Below are positions 24,862-32,469 of a stretch of DNA of 64,000 nucleotides, in pieces. The stretch covers positions 1,786,001-1,850,000 of the forward strand of contig NZ_CP090003.1 in NCBI RefSeq assembly GCF_021390195.1, written 5' to 3'. The DNA is from Flagellimonas sp. CMM7 (GTDB lineage: Bacteria > Bacteroidota > Bacteroidia > Flavobacteriales > Flavobacteriaceae). The position numbers were made by a program, and so were the translations under genes. The notes under the pieces were generated by a model. The model ran no database searches, was not told the DNA's origin, and saw only the letters and a list, made by a program, of their open reading frames with translations. Each line of letters starts with the position of its first letter. Within the stretch, counting starts at the first letter, position 1.

Positions 24862-25734
24862 TTGAAACAAGTAGATAATTTATTACATATAACAAACGAC
24901 TTATCTACGGTTAAAAACATCGTTACGCAAGGATTTAAAGCTTCGTATGCAGTTGAAAATTTAGGTGGTAGAAGAATTCTAATTCCAATGGTTTCTTTTA
25001 GCAATTTGCTGTTTAGAGATATTGGAGAGGAAGAAGTTGTCGATTATGGAAATTATGGAGTTGTCATTAACAGGGAATTTGCAGTACAAAATGGACTGAA
25101 TCCAGTAATCTACATTTACGAAAATAGCATAGTAGATAAATCAATTACGAACTTACTGAATCTCTCACTTGTTCCACAAACACTTGACATTCTTAAAGAC
25201 ATATCTAAAGGAAAAGGATTTATTAAAATAACTGACCATATCAAGTTTAATCCATTACCAAAAGAAGTTAAAGAATTGATTAATTCCATAGACAAACACA
25301 CAGATGATAATTTAATTTTAGCCATTAAAAAGTATGCAGAAGAAGCTCATCAAAATGTTTTTTTTCAAATTCTTCTTTCTAAACCTTATAAAGTCAAAAA
25401 CAAAAATAATCAGACAAGAATTGCTTACAACGAAAGAGAATGGAGAAAAGGATTCCTTAATTTAGGTATCATCTTTGAAACAAAAATGAGTGGCGAAAAA
25501 AATCCAGAATTCGAAAAGTGGATTGGAACTGATAAGCCTCATTTTAACGAGCCGAAAAACATACTAAAAATTGACATTGAAAATATAACACATTTAATAG
25601 TTGAAAAAGAAAGAGAAGTTTCAGAACTAACTGATTTTATCAAAGATGAGTTTTCTGTTAAAAAAATAGATAGTTTATTAGCGACTGAATCATTAAAGAT
25701 TGGAACTCTTGAAAAGTTTAAAAAATCGGAATAA
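24862..25734 (+). CDS. AbiGi-like abortive-infection protein
   Basis: 290 aa. The N-terminal region LLHITNDLSTVKNIVTQGFK, then IPMVSFSNLLFRDI, YGNYGVVINREFAVQNGLNP and VIYIYEN matches the AbiGi family (half of the AbiG abortive-infection system). The only usable start is TTG at 24862; an in-frame stop lies upstream at 24847. No AbiGii-like partner is adjacent, so it may act alone or as an antitoxin without its toxin. It lies in a cassette whose start (GTTACCAGTAAT) and end (ACTACTGGCAAC) are complementary at 10 of 12 positions. Confidence 0.7.
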   Translation: MKQVDNLLHITNDLSTVKNIVTQGFKASYAVENLGGRRILIPMVSFSNLLFRDIGEEEVVDYGNYGVVINREFAVQNGLNPVIYIYENSIVDKSITNLLNLSLVPQTLDILKDISKGKGFIKITDHIKFNPLPKEVKELINSIDKHTDDNLILAIKKYAEEAHQNVFFQILLSKPYKVKNKNNQTRIAYNEREWRKGFLNLGIIFETKMSGEKNPEFEKWIGTDKPHFNEPKNILKIDIENITHLIVEKEREVSELTDFIKDEFSVKKIDSLLATESLKIGTLEKFKKSE

Positions 25735-25741
25735 AAACTAC

Positions 25742-25852
25742 TGGCAACAACGTGCTATAATTCATTGCTAGTACTTGCTTACTTCTGATTGGTTTGTATT
25801 TGCTAATTTAGTTGCTAAAACTCGCAACGAGTCATACACAGAACCGTTGTGG
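25742..25852 (+). repeat. attC-like recombination site 2 (behind the AbiGi-like gene)
   Basis: The outer boxes are TGGCAAC (25742-25748) and GTTGTGG (25846-25852). The inner arms GTGCTATAATTCATTGC (25752-25768) and GCAACGAGTCATACAC (25824-25839) pair with one extra unpaired C and some G-T positions. GCTATAATTC is shared with sites 1 and 3. Confidence 0.65.
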
Positions 25853-25862
25853 GTAATTAAAA

Positions 25863-26534
25863 ATGAGAGGGAAACAATATAATTCTAGACTAGACCCAAA
25901 AACCGCCTCAGAAGGAATTAGGTTGGCTATAGAAAACGCTGATTCCTTAGTTAAGGATGCGCAACTTCTATTTGACAACAATCGTTATGAAAGGTGTGTT
26001 GCAATTGCAATATTATCAATTGAAGAAGCAGGCAAATCTAGCATTATTCGCTCTATGTTATTAACGGACGACAAGAAGGAGCTAAGCAATAATTGGAAAA
26101 GGTATAGGAGGCATACTGAAAAAAATCTCGCGTGGATAATGCCAGAATTGTATGCAAAAGGAGCACGAAAAATAGATGACCTTAAATGGCTGTACAATAA
26201 AGAAAGTTCTCACGGACAGACTTTGGATAATTTAAAGCAATTATCATTTTACACAGATATTTTTTCCTCAAAAAAATGGAGTTCCCCATCAAATGTAATT
26301 GACAAAGAACTTGCTGAACAAATTTTGAAATCAGCCAGAATACTAGCCAAAAAACATCCTATTGGAATAAACTCTGAGGAAGGACTTAAATTATGGGTAA
26401 AACACTTAAAACCTGTTTACAAAAAAGACTTGTTGGAAATGAAACAAGCACTAATAAATTGTTATTGTGAAGCCGAGGAACTAGGAATAATAGAAAAGGG
26501 TAAAACTGATGAGATGACAAGTTTTGTGTTATAA
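25863..26534 (+). CDS. AbiV-family abortive infection protein (HEPN)
   Basis: 223 aa. The HEPN_AbiV signature is clear: EGIRLAIENADSLVKDAQLL, then YERCVAIAILSIEEAGKSSI. A basic stretch WKRYRRHTEKNL follows, and the remainder is helical. AbiV was first described as a lactococcal protein that blocks phage development; the HEPN fold suggests an RNA-directed or nucleotide-linked activity. The gene starts 11 bp after attC-like site 2 and is the third cassette gene in the same orientation. Confidence 0.8.
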   Translation: MRGKQYNSRLDPKTASEGIRLAIENADSLVKDAQLLFDNNRYERCVAIAILSIEEAGKSSIIRSMLLTDDKKELSNNWKRYRRHTEKNLAWIMPELYAKGARKIDDLKWLYNKESSHGQTLDNLKQLSFYTDIFSSKKWSSPSNVIDKELAEQILKSARILAKKHPIGINSEEGLKLWVKHLKPVYKKDLLEMKQALINCYCEAEELGIIEKGKTDEMTSFVL

Positions 26535-26541
26535 AAACTTC

Positions 26542-26562
26542 CCAAAACAAAAGCTATAATTC
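26542..26562 (+). repeat. attC-like site 3, left half only
   Basis: CCAAAAC (26542-26548), AAAA and then GCTATAATTC (26553-26562) reproduce the left half of sites 1 and 2 with the same 4-5-nt spacing. The right half is missing: unrelated sequence follows directly, so the array was cut or rearranged here. Confidence 0.55.
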
Positions 26563-26567
26563 TTAGC

Positions 26568-26771
26568 TTAGTTGCCCTGTCTTAGAACATCCCTAACTAA
26601 TCTCATGGCAGATGCTACGTGCTGAACATCCTTGCGCTCAAAAGTATCCTCCTCCAAATAGAACAGCATTTCGATTCCTAAATCAAGCACTGCTGCCAAC
26701 TGTTCCGGAGAACCATAGGCCTCTTTAATAAACTCGGATAGGTCAGGTGAACCATTTAAAGTTTTGGACAT
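26568..26771 (-). CDS. Small helical protein, function unknown
   Basis: 67 aa, acidic (MSKTLNGSPDLSEFIKEAYG, ending in MRLVRDVLRQGN), with no signal peptide or recognised domain. A GTTTAC / GTAAAC inverted repeat lies 13 bp upstream of the start, matching half-sites of the XRE operator at 22849-22874. It may therefore be a member of the XRE regulon. Confidence 0.55.
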   Translation of the reverse strand: MSKTLNGSPDLSEFIKEAYGSPEQLAAVLDLGIEMLFYLEEDTFERKDVQHVASAMRLVRDVLRQGN

Positions 26772-26784
26772 TGTTGTAAAGAAT

Positions 26785-26802
26785 GTTTACGCCAAAGTAA
26801 AC
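26785..26802. promoter_or_regulatory. Candidate second XRE operator
   Basis: GTTTAC and GTAAAC are separated by GCCAAA, directly upstream of the 67-aa gene. The half-site is the one within the perfect operator at 22849-22874. Arms are shorter (6 bp), so binding is only suggested. Confidence 0.4.
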
Positions 26803-26946
26803 CTTTACGTCTATTGATCATAATTTATTCTGACCTTGTTCCAGTAGAATTTGTCCATTTTTATTCCGCACTAGTAACTATAGGACAATGAATAGCTATG
26901 GTCTTACCATGATGGTTAAATTTCTGTCTCGTACGTTAGCGCTTTT

Positions 26947-28077
26947 TCAATCTGCACGATAAGTATTGGGTATTTTATCCCTTATGGTTTCTTTGAATCT
27001 ATGTGAAGTCGAGTAAGATATCATATCATTATATGCTAAACTGCCAACTACAATTGAAGGATGAATTTTATTGTCTTCTGAGAATTCCAATATCGTATCC
27101 TCAGGAATATAACCGAGATATTCATCAAAAAAGTTTAGAATCTTCTCACTCATTAATATTCGTTCTGCTCCGGCATCTGCTTCTTGTTCAATTTTTGCTT
27201 TTCGATTGCTTTTTTTTGCTGTGTCATCAATGAATATTGATTTAGCGTTGCTTGAATCTAAGTGATTTGTTACGTGAATTATTTCGTGTGAGATAGTAAA
27301 CCAAAAATTATCTACTCTGTCATATCGACCAGTCATTCCAATAACAGGCCCCTCAGAAGACATGAAAGCCGCTCCATCCAAGTATGTTTTCGAGAGATGT
27401 GAAAGGTACACAAACTTAACACCCGTTTGTTCCAGTTCCTTAAGAAACAATTTCACTCCATTTTTCCTATAGGAATACTCTGGAATTAAAACCGATAATT
27501 CCTCAAGCTTCTTTTTATCATAGGGATATGATTTTAATTTATTTGAGTGATTAAGAGTTTTTTGATGCCAAATAAGTGCATTGTATGATTGAAAGCCTTT
27601 GTGAGCTTCTGACTTTCTAAAAGCCAAATTTTGCACTCCCTGTTCCAAAAAAGAAAAATCTAGCTCGTCATTTAAATCAATCTGCCAGAACTTTTTTAAT
27701 TGAATTTTAAGCTCATCTATATCTTTATACTTATTGAGCCAGCCCTTTCGAATAAGTTCGTTTACAGGCATATACTTGTAAATATCTGCTTTTAGAGCAA
27801 CACTGTTTTCTTTATCAATGACCTCCTCCGTTCTATTTTGGAGTCGATATATAGCGTCCAAAAGAACCCAGTCTCTAGCTTCTGGTTCAAAAACTTTATT
27901 TAAAAGTGAAGCCATTTCAACGGATACAGATTTTTTATTTTTTATAATTTCATTCGTATGTTTTGTTGAAATAGAGAGAATTAGGGCCAAGTCCTCCTGA
28001 GTCCACCCCTTTGCCTTTAGGCAATGTTTTAAGGCTTGGCCAGGACTATCAAAGTTTTCCCAAAGTTTTGACTTCAA
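26947..28077 (-). CDS. XRE helix-turn-helix / ImmA-IrrE-type metallopeptidase fusion
   Basis: 376 aa. The N-terminal HTH (about 12-60) reads ALKHCLKAKGWTQEDLALIL. The C-terminal peptidase domain has SHEIIH (H264, E265, H268) and the downstream QEADAGAERIL (E299, D301), a complete zinc-protease site. Such fusions, like ImmA of ICEBs1, cleave repressors and release mobile elements after DNA damage. The cargo position suggests control of this element or a toxin-antitoxin-like role. No HigB-type partner is adjacent. Its target could be the 79-aa XRE protein; that is inference. Confidence 0.8.
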   Translation of the reverse strand: MKSKLWENFDSPGQALKHCLKAKGWTQEDLALILSISTKHTNEIIKNKKSVSVEMASLLNKVFEPEARDWVLLDAIYRLQNRTEEVIDKENSVALKADIYKYMPVNELIRKGWLNKYKDIDELKIQLKKFWQIDLNDELDFSFLEQGVQNLAFRKSEAHKGFQSYNALIWHQKTLNHSNKLKSYPYDKKKLEELSVLIPEYSYRKNGVKLFLKELEQTGVKFVYLSHLSKTYLDGAAFMSSEGPVIGMTGRYDRVDNFWFTISHEIIHVTNHLDSSNAKSIFIDDTAKKSNRKAKIEQEADAGAERILMSEKILNFFDEYLGYIPEDTILEFSEDNKIHPSIVVGSLAYNDMISYSTSHRFKETIRDKIPNTYRAD

Positions 28078-28590
28078 AAGATAAATTTTTTAGAGTGAAC
28101 AAAGACCGCAATATAACACTTCAAGAGAAGTTTAACCTCTTCAGTTAGGTAAAAAATCATTCTTTGTAAGTTACCGAATAATGTAAGTTGTTGATAGATT
28201 GCCAATTAAAGTTATCAACAAAACAGTTAATAACTATTTTTCATTTTTTACCATTTTGGTTAAAATCAAATAATTGATCTTGTATATTTGAAAAAAAAAT
28301 CAGGAAGATATGAGACCGACCTGATTTTTGGATAAAATTTTAGAAACTTTGGACTGATGAATCCAATGAGTCTTTTCAATTTAGCAATTCAAAAGTACTT
28401 TATTTTCTGACTTTATCCAAAGGTCGTTCCCATTCAACATAGAATTAAACAAATTTCGCTTCATCTATTTATTTAATAATTACTCGTTTAACTTTTCAAA
28501 ACCGAATAGTCCTGAAAAGTTATGCCTCAGTTTCAGGGATTGAGACTAGGTCAATTTTGGGCGAATATGTTTAATTAAAAAATAAAAATC
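28078..28590. other. 513-bp AT-rich intergenic region
   Basis: No gene is seen. It contains AAAAATCAGG / CCTGATTTTT (28295-28304 and 28320-28329), a 10-bp stem around a 15-nt loop that is terminator-like on both strands. Promoters of the divergent ImmA-type and DUF1508 genes should lie here. Confidence 0.5.
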
Positions 28591-29136
28591 ATGCTTAAAG
28601 AGCGATACACCGTCTTCGAAGGTAAGAACGGTAAATATTATTTTAATCTAAAAGCTGCCAATCACAAAATCATATTGAGAAGCAGCGATAGCTATTCTTC
28701 TAAGAAGGATGCAACAAAGGCCATTCTTTGGATACAGTCGAATTGTACAAATCCTCAATTCTTCGAAAGAAGGGTTGCAAAAAATGGGGAGCCTTATTTT
28801 GTATTTAAAGATGATACTGGTGATATTTTGGGTGTAAGCGAGACTTACAGTTCCAAGTATGCAATGGAAAATGGTATCAAATCGGTACAAAAGAACGGTA
28901 TCACAAAAACCATTTTGGGAATTGATGATGTATTCTTTGAAGTCATAATAAACAAGCGTCAATTTGATTTACAAAAAGGTCGCTACGGGCGTTCCCATTT
29001 TCTTGAATTGGGAGGATATGTTGGACCAAGGTTTTGTTTATTTCAATTGAATGGCTTCGGCAGACGTGAGATTCTTCCTAATCAGCAAGTGGATGTTGTG
29101 GGCTGCCTTGAGTTTGAGGTAGTCAGAAATGACTAA
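28591..29136 (+). CDS. DUF1508 (YegP-like) protein, tandem repeat
   Basis: 181 aa. Two YegP-type units are visible: YTVFEGKNGKYYFNLKAANH at the N-terminus and FERRVAKNGEPYFVFKDDTG around 57-76, each followed by a YSSK motif. A C-terminal extension of about 75 residues (GRYGRSHFLELGGYVGP, CLFQLNGFGRREI) is not part of the usual domain. Family function unknown. It is the last gene of the element, 120 bp before the right junction. Confidence 0.75.
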   Translation: MLKERYTVFEGKNGKYYFNLKAANHKIILRSSDSYSSKKDATKAILWIQSNCTNPQFFERRVAKNGEPYFVFKDDTGDILGVSETYSSKYAMENGIKSVQKNGITKTILGIDDVFFEVIINKRQFDLQKGRYGRSHFLELGGYVGPRFCLFQLNGFGRREILPNQQVDVVGCLEFEVVRND

Positions 29137-29154
29137 ATTTTCTGAATTGTAATT

Positions 29155-29190
29155 AAATGCGGCAGCTTTCAAGAGTTTGCCGCATTTTTT
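29155..29190 (+). terminator. Terminator near the right end of the element
   Basis: AAATGCGGCA and TGCCGCATTT form a 10-bp stem with a 13-nt loop followed by T residues. It ends transcription from the DUF1508 gene before the dprA junction. Confidence 0.85.
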
Positions 29191-29248
29191 ATATTTTATT
29201 TTAGTTTGAATTCGCTTTTTAAAGATATTTTTACTGCAAAAACTCTAG

Positions 29249-29272
29249 ATTATAATGCTACCCATTTGCAAT
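29249..29272. other. Right attachment junction (attR) in dprA
   Basis: Element sequence ATTATAATGC meets dprA sequence CCCATTTGCA at the core TA (29259-29260). On the dprA strand the core plus the first element base make TAG, so the 5' fragment stops exactly at the junction. Confidence 0.85.
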
Positions 29273-30004
29273 ATCTGCAGTAACAAAGCTGCCTCCTTTT
29301 TCCGCAGATTCAATTACAATGGTAGCTTCACTTATGCCTGCAATGATTCTGTTTCGTTTTAAAAAATTCTCCCGATCTGGATTACTTGTACTCCAAAATT
29401 CCGTTAAGAACCCGCCGTTCTTTTCTATTGGCGAAACATACTTTTTATGTGCCTTAGGGTAAACTTGATTTAATCCATGTGCCAAACAACCAATGGTCTG
29501 TAATCCTTTTTCATTTGCTGCTTTTTGAATTGTGATATCCACTCCATAAGCAAAGCCACTTACAATAATGGGGTCTAGTGCGCTAATCTCCTCAATAAAA
29601 CTTTCACAAAACGCAATGCCATAACTGGTGATATTTCGAGTGCCCACTACGCTGATGATTTTTTTATTCCTCAAATCGATATTACCGCTTTGAAAAAACA
29701 ATATGGGGCCATCTATACAATGCTGAAGATACTTTGGGTAATCTTCATCCATAAAGTAGATAAAGTCAACGTTCTCTCTTAAAAGAAAATCATATTCTGC
29801 TTCAGCTTCTTCTAGATGAATTGCATCATGGAGTCCTTTCAGTGTTGTTTGCCCAATTCCCTCAATCTTTAGTAAGTTTTGCTTTTTGTCCTTAAAAACT
29901 GCTTTTGGGTTACCACAATGGGAAATCAGTTTTTTTGCCGTTACGTCGCCAATATTTGGAACTTTCTGCAGTCTAAGTGCAGCAAGAATTTCATCCTCAG
30001 TCAT
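29258..30004 (-). pseudogene. dprA: dprA 5' fragment (N-terminal 248 codons), truncated by insertion
   Basis: The fragment has the N-terminal helical part (LQKVPNIGDVTAKKLISHCG) and most of the Rossmann fold (SVVGTRNITSYG, VSGFAYGVDITIQ, GCLAHGLNQVYP, RNRIIAGISEATIVIES). It ends at KGGSFVTADIANG followed by TAG. The final Rossmann strand and the winged helix are at 14434-14794. Removing the element joins the pieces in frame into 368 codons. The truncated product probably cannot load RecA, so the host should be transformation-deficient. The SPOR-domain gene is divergent 105 bp away. Confidence 0.93.
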
Positions 30005-30108
30005 TTATATAAGTGGTTAAGTTGTTCACAAAATACAGAATTTCAAATGTTAATAAAAAGTGATCCTCTCTATTTTGTTCTCTTGGTTTTTTTTCAATAT
30101 TTGTGACG

Positions 30109-31053
30109 ATGCAGATTGAGTCTTACATAGAAGAATTATTATACAATTACAATTGTGTTGTTGTCCCAGGATTTGGAGCCTTTTTGGCACATGGAAAATC
30201 TGCGGAGCTTGATAACCAGACGAATACTTTAATACCTCCTTCCAAAACAGTTTCTTTTAACTCGCAATTGTCCAAAAACGATGGCTTGCTTGTATCCCAT
30301 ATTGCCAAGGAAAAACATCTTGGTTATGAAGAATTGTTGCAAGAGGTTGAAAATGTAGCAGAAACTTGGAACAAAAAATTGCAGCGTGGAGAAAATATTG
30401 AACTCTTTGGTGTTGGCAAGTTGTGGTTGAACAGAGAGCAAAGAATTCAGTTTCAACCTGAAAATAAAATCAACTACCTAACCTCTTCTTTTGGTCTTTC
30501 CACCTTTGCTGCAACGCCCATTCAACGAGAAGTATTAAAAGAGGAAGTTGAAGAATTGGAGGAAAAGATTCCATTTATCATAACTCCAGAAAAAAGAGAG
30601 CAATCTTCTTTTAGACCATGGTTAAAATATGCTGCAGTTTTGCTTTTGGCTGTCTCTTTAGGTTCTACTTCCTATACAGCTTATGACGGTATTCGGCAAA
30701 ATCAAGTAGCGGCACAGCAAGATGCTCAAGAACAGGTTTCCAAACTTATTCAGGAAGCTACTTTTTTTGAAACTGCCCCATTAGAGTTTCCTGCAATAAA
30801 CATCAAAGTCAATAAAAAGCAACTTGGCAAACATCATGTAATTGCCGGGGCTTTTAGAGTTGAACAAAATGCTGAAAAGAAAGTAGCACAGCTCAAGAAA
30901 AAGGGATACAATGCTATTTATTTGGGTGCAAACAAGTTTGGTCTACATCAAGTGGCCTATGACAGCTTTGAGAATCCGAAGGAAGCCCTTTCCTTTTTAA
31001 GAAAGATTAAGAGAACAGAGTCTGCAGACGCTTGGATGTTATCCGAGAAATAA
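30109..31053 (+). CDS. HU-CCDC81 / SPOR domain cell-envelope protein
   Basis: 314 aa from the ATG at 30109; a GTG two codons upstream is less likely. Two HU-like CCDC81-type domains (IESYIEELLYNYNCVVVPGF; later IELFGVGKLWLN) precede one membrane helix near 175-193 (WLKYAAVLLLAVSLGSTSYT). A C-terminal SPOR domain follows (KHHVIAGAFRVEQNAEKKVA, LKKKGYNAIYL). SPOR binds peptidoglycan denuded of stem peptides at division sites, while the HU-like part would be cytoplasmic. This architecture is characteristic of Bacteroidota. Divergent from dprA. Confidence 0.85.
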   Translation: MQIESYIEELLYNYNCVVVPGFGAFLAHGKSAELDNQTNTLIPPSKTVSFNSQLSKNDGLLVSHIAKEKHLGYEELLQEVENVAETWNKKLQRGENIELFGVGKLWLNREQRIQFQPENKINYLTSSFGLSTFAATPIQREVLKEEVEELEEKIPFIITPEKREQSSFRPWLKYAAVLLLAVSLGSTSYTAYDGIRQNQVAAQQDAQEQVSKLIQEATFFETAPLEFPAINIKVNKKQLGKHHVIAGAFRVEQNAEKKVAQLKKKGYNAIYLGANKFGLHQVAYDSFENPKEALSFLRKIKRTESADAWMLSEK

Positions 31054-31088
31054 TCCTTGTTTCTTTAAAACCATATTCCACACTTCAA

Positions 31089-31096
31089 TATCTTTG
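31089..31096 (+). promoter_or_regulatory. -7-like promoter box for the thioesterase gene
   Basis: TATCTTTG fits the TAnnTTTG consensus and lies 17 bp before the ATG. A matching -33 box at the right distance is not evident. Confidence 0.4.
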
Positions 31097-31113
31097 CGCA
31101 AAATTAAAAAGCT

Positions 31114-31626
31114 ATGCGCACAAAAACTCCGAGTGAATCACGTACTGTAATGACGGATATGGTATTGCCAAGTGAAACCAACCCCTTGAACAATCTTTTT
31201 GGAGGTGAACTTTTAGCCCGTATGGATAGAGCGGCAAGTATAGCTGCTAGAAGACACAGTAGAAGAATTACGGTCACAGCAGCTGTAAACCATGTTGCAT
31301 TTAACCGTTCTGTGCCATTAGGAAGCGTAGTAACCGTTGAAGCTGCCGTTTCAAGAGCTTTTAAAAGCTCTATGGAAATATTTATTGATGTTTGGATGGA
31401 AGATCGTTTTACAGGCGAACGAGCCAAAGCAAATGAGGCAATTTACACTTTTGTGGCAGTCGATGATACTGGAGTACCAACTGAAGTTCCACAGTTAGAC
31501 CCTCAAACAGATTTGGAAAAAGAACGTTTTGCAGCCGCATTGCGTAGAAAACAGCTTAGTCTGGTCTTGGCAGGAAAAATGAAGCCGTCAGATGCTACCG
31601 AATTGAAAGCTTTGTTTACTTCTTAA
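31114..31626 (+). CDS. Acyl-CoA thioesterase (hotdog fold)
   Basis: 170 aa. The motif NPLNNLFGGELLARMDRAAS contains the hotdog-helix region and catalytic Asp typical of YciA/acyl-CoA thioester hydrolases. VNHVAFNRSVPLGSVVTVEA supplies the second conserved segment. It hydrolyses acyl-CoA to free acid and CoA in the cytoplasm; chain-length preference cannot be told. It converges with the aldo/keto reductase gene 3 bp away. Confidence 0.88.
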   Translation: MRTKTPSESRTVMTDMVLPSETNPLNNLFGGELLARMDRAASIAARRHSRRITVTAAVNHVAFNRSVPLGSVVTVEAAVSRAFKSSMEIFIDVWMEDRFTGERAKANEAIYTFVAVDDTGVPTEVPQLDPQTDLEKERFAAALRRKQLSLVLAGKMKPSDATELKALFTS

Positions 31627-31629
31627 GGT

Positions 31630-32466
31630 TTAGAAATCAAAATTATCAGGGTCTGGACCAAATCTTTTGTCTTTATTTAGGCCATCAAGCAATTGGACAT
31701 CCTCTTTGGAAAGTTCAAAATCGAAAATGGCAGCATTTGAGATAATGCGTTCTTTCTTTGACGATTTTGGAATGGTAACCACTCCTTTCTGAAGATCCCA
31801 ACGCAAAACAATTTGGGCAACTGTCTTATTGTACTTTTTTGCCAAATCCTTCAACGCAGGAATATCAAAAATATTCCCTTGCATCATAGGGGACCATGCT
31901 TCGTACTGAATTCCATTTTTATGACAGAAATCAATCAAATCTTGCTGCACTAAATACGGATGGAACTCCATTTGGTTGACCATGGGTGTTATTTTTGCCT
32001 CCGTCAACAAATCCTCTAAATGGTGCTGCATAAAGTTACTCACCCCAATGGCTCTAACCTTCTTTTCATCATACAAACGCTCCATGGCCCTCCAGGTATC
32101 TTTAGATTTATTCCCCTTAGGCCAATGAATTAAATAGAGATCCAAATAATCCGTCCCCAATCTTTCTAGGCTATCATCGAATGCTTTTAGCGTAGTATCG
32201 TACCCTTGATCATCGTTCCAAACCTTGCTTACAACAAAAATATCTTTCCGATCTACACCACTTTGCTTGATGCCTTCGCCCACACCATTTTCGTTCTTAT
32301 AAATTGAAGCTGTATCTATATGTCTGTAGCCATGGTTTAAGGCATCCTTAACGGCATTTACAACTTCGTCGCCATCTTTTGATAAGTACACCCCCAAACC
32401 AAAATAGGGCATTAAAACGCCGTTGTTCAGCTCAAACGTTCCGTTTAAATCTGTAATTGTTCTCAT
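31630..32466 (-). CDS. Aldo/keto reductase
   Basis: 278 aa TIM-barrel enzyme. The catalytic tetrad is visible: D51 and Y56 (YRHIDTASIY), K81 (VVSKVW) and H114 (LYLIHWPKG). The NADPH-binding C-terminal segment is VVTIPKSSKKERIISN. It reduces aldehydes or ketones in the cytoplasm, with 2,5-diketo-gluconate-reductase-type relatives; substrate unknown. It lies 3 bp after the EnvC-like gene on the same strand. Confidence 0.92.
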   Translation of the reverse strand: MRTITDLNGTFELNNGVLMPYFGLGVYLSKDGDEVVNAVKDALNHGYRHIDTASIYKNENGVGEGIKQSGVDRKDIFVVSKVWNDDQGYDTTLKAFDDSLERLGTDYLDLYLIHWPKGNKSKDTWRAMERLYDEKKVRAIGVSNFMQHHLEDLLTEAKITPMVNQMEFHPYLVQQDLIDFCHKNGIQYEAWSPMMQGNIFDIPALKDLAKKYNKTVAQIVLRWDLQKGVVTIPKSSKKERIISNAAIFDFELSKEDVQLLDGLNKDKRFGPDPDNFDF

Positions 32467-32469
32467 GTT

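Larger units (their letters stand above)
14797..29260. mobile_element. 14.46-kb serine-recombinase integrative element inserted in dprA
   Basis: The element begins directly after the left TA core and ends at the right one; precise removal gives a 368-codon dprA. Its joined ends would form TTATGC-TA-GCATTA, a symmetric attP-like site with the perfect palindrome ATGCTAGCAT around the core. Contents in order: large serine recombinase, decayed genes and hairpins, winged-helix proteins, a nested dyad, an unknown gene, a small serine recombinase, a secreted-protein pair, an XRE regulator and a DUF4468-like protein. These are followed by the Mrr / AbiGi / AbiV cassettes, a small gene, an XRE-ImmA protein and a DUF1508 protein. 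No conjugation or transposase genes are seen, so it may need a helper to transfer. Element limits are very well supported; the means of spread is inferred. Confidence 0.9.

Noticed and set aside
14797-29258. Prophage or conjugative element
   Set aside because: No capsid, terminase, relaxase, VirB4 or coupling-protein genes are visible, and no transposase.
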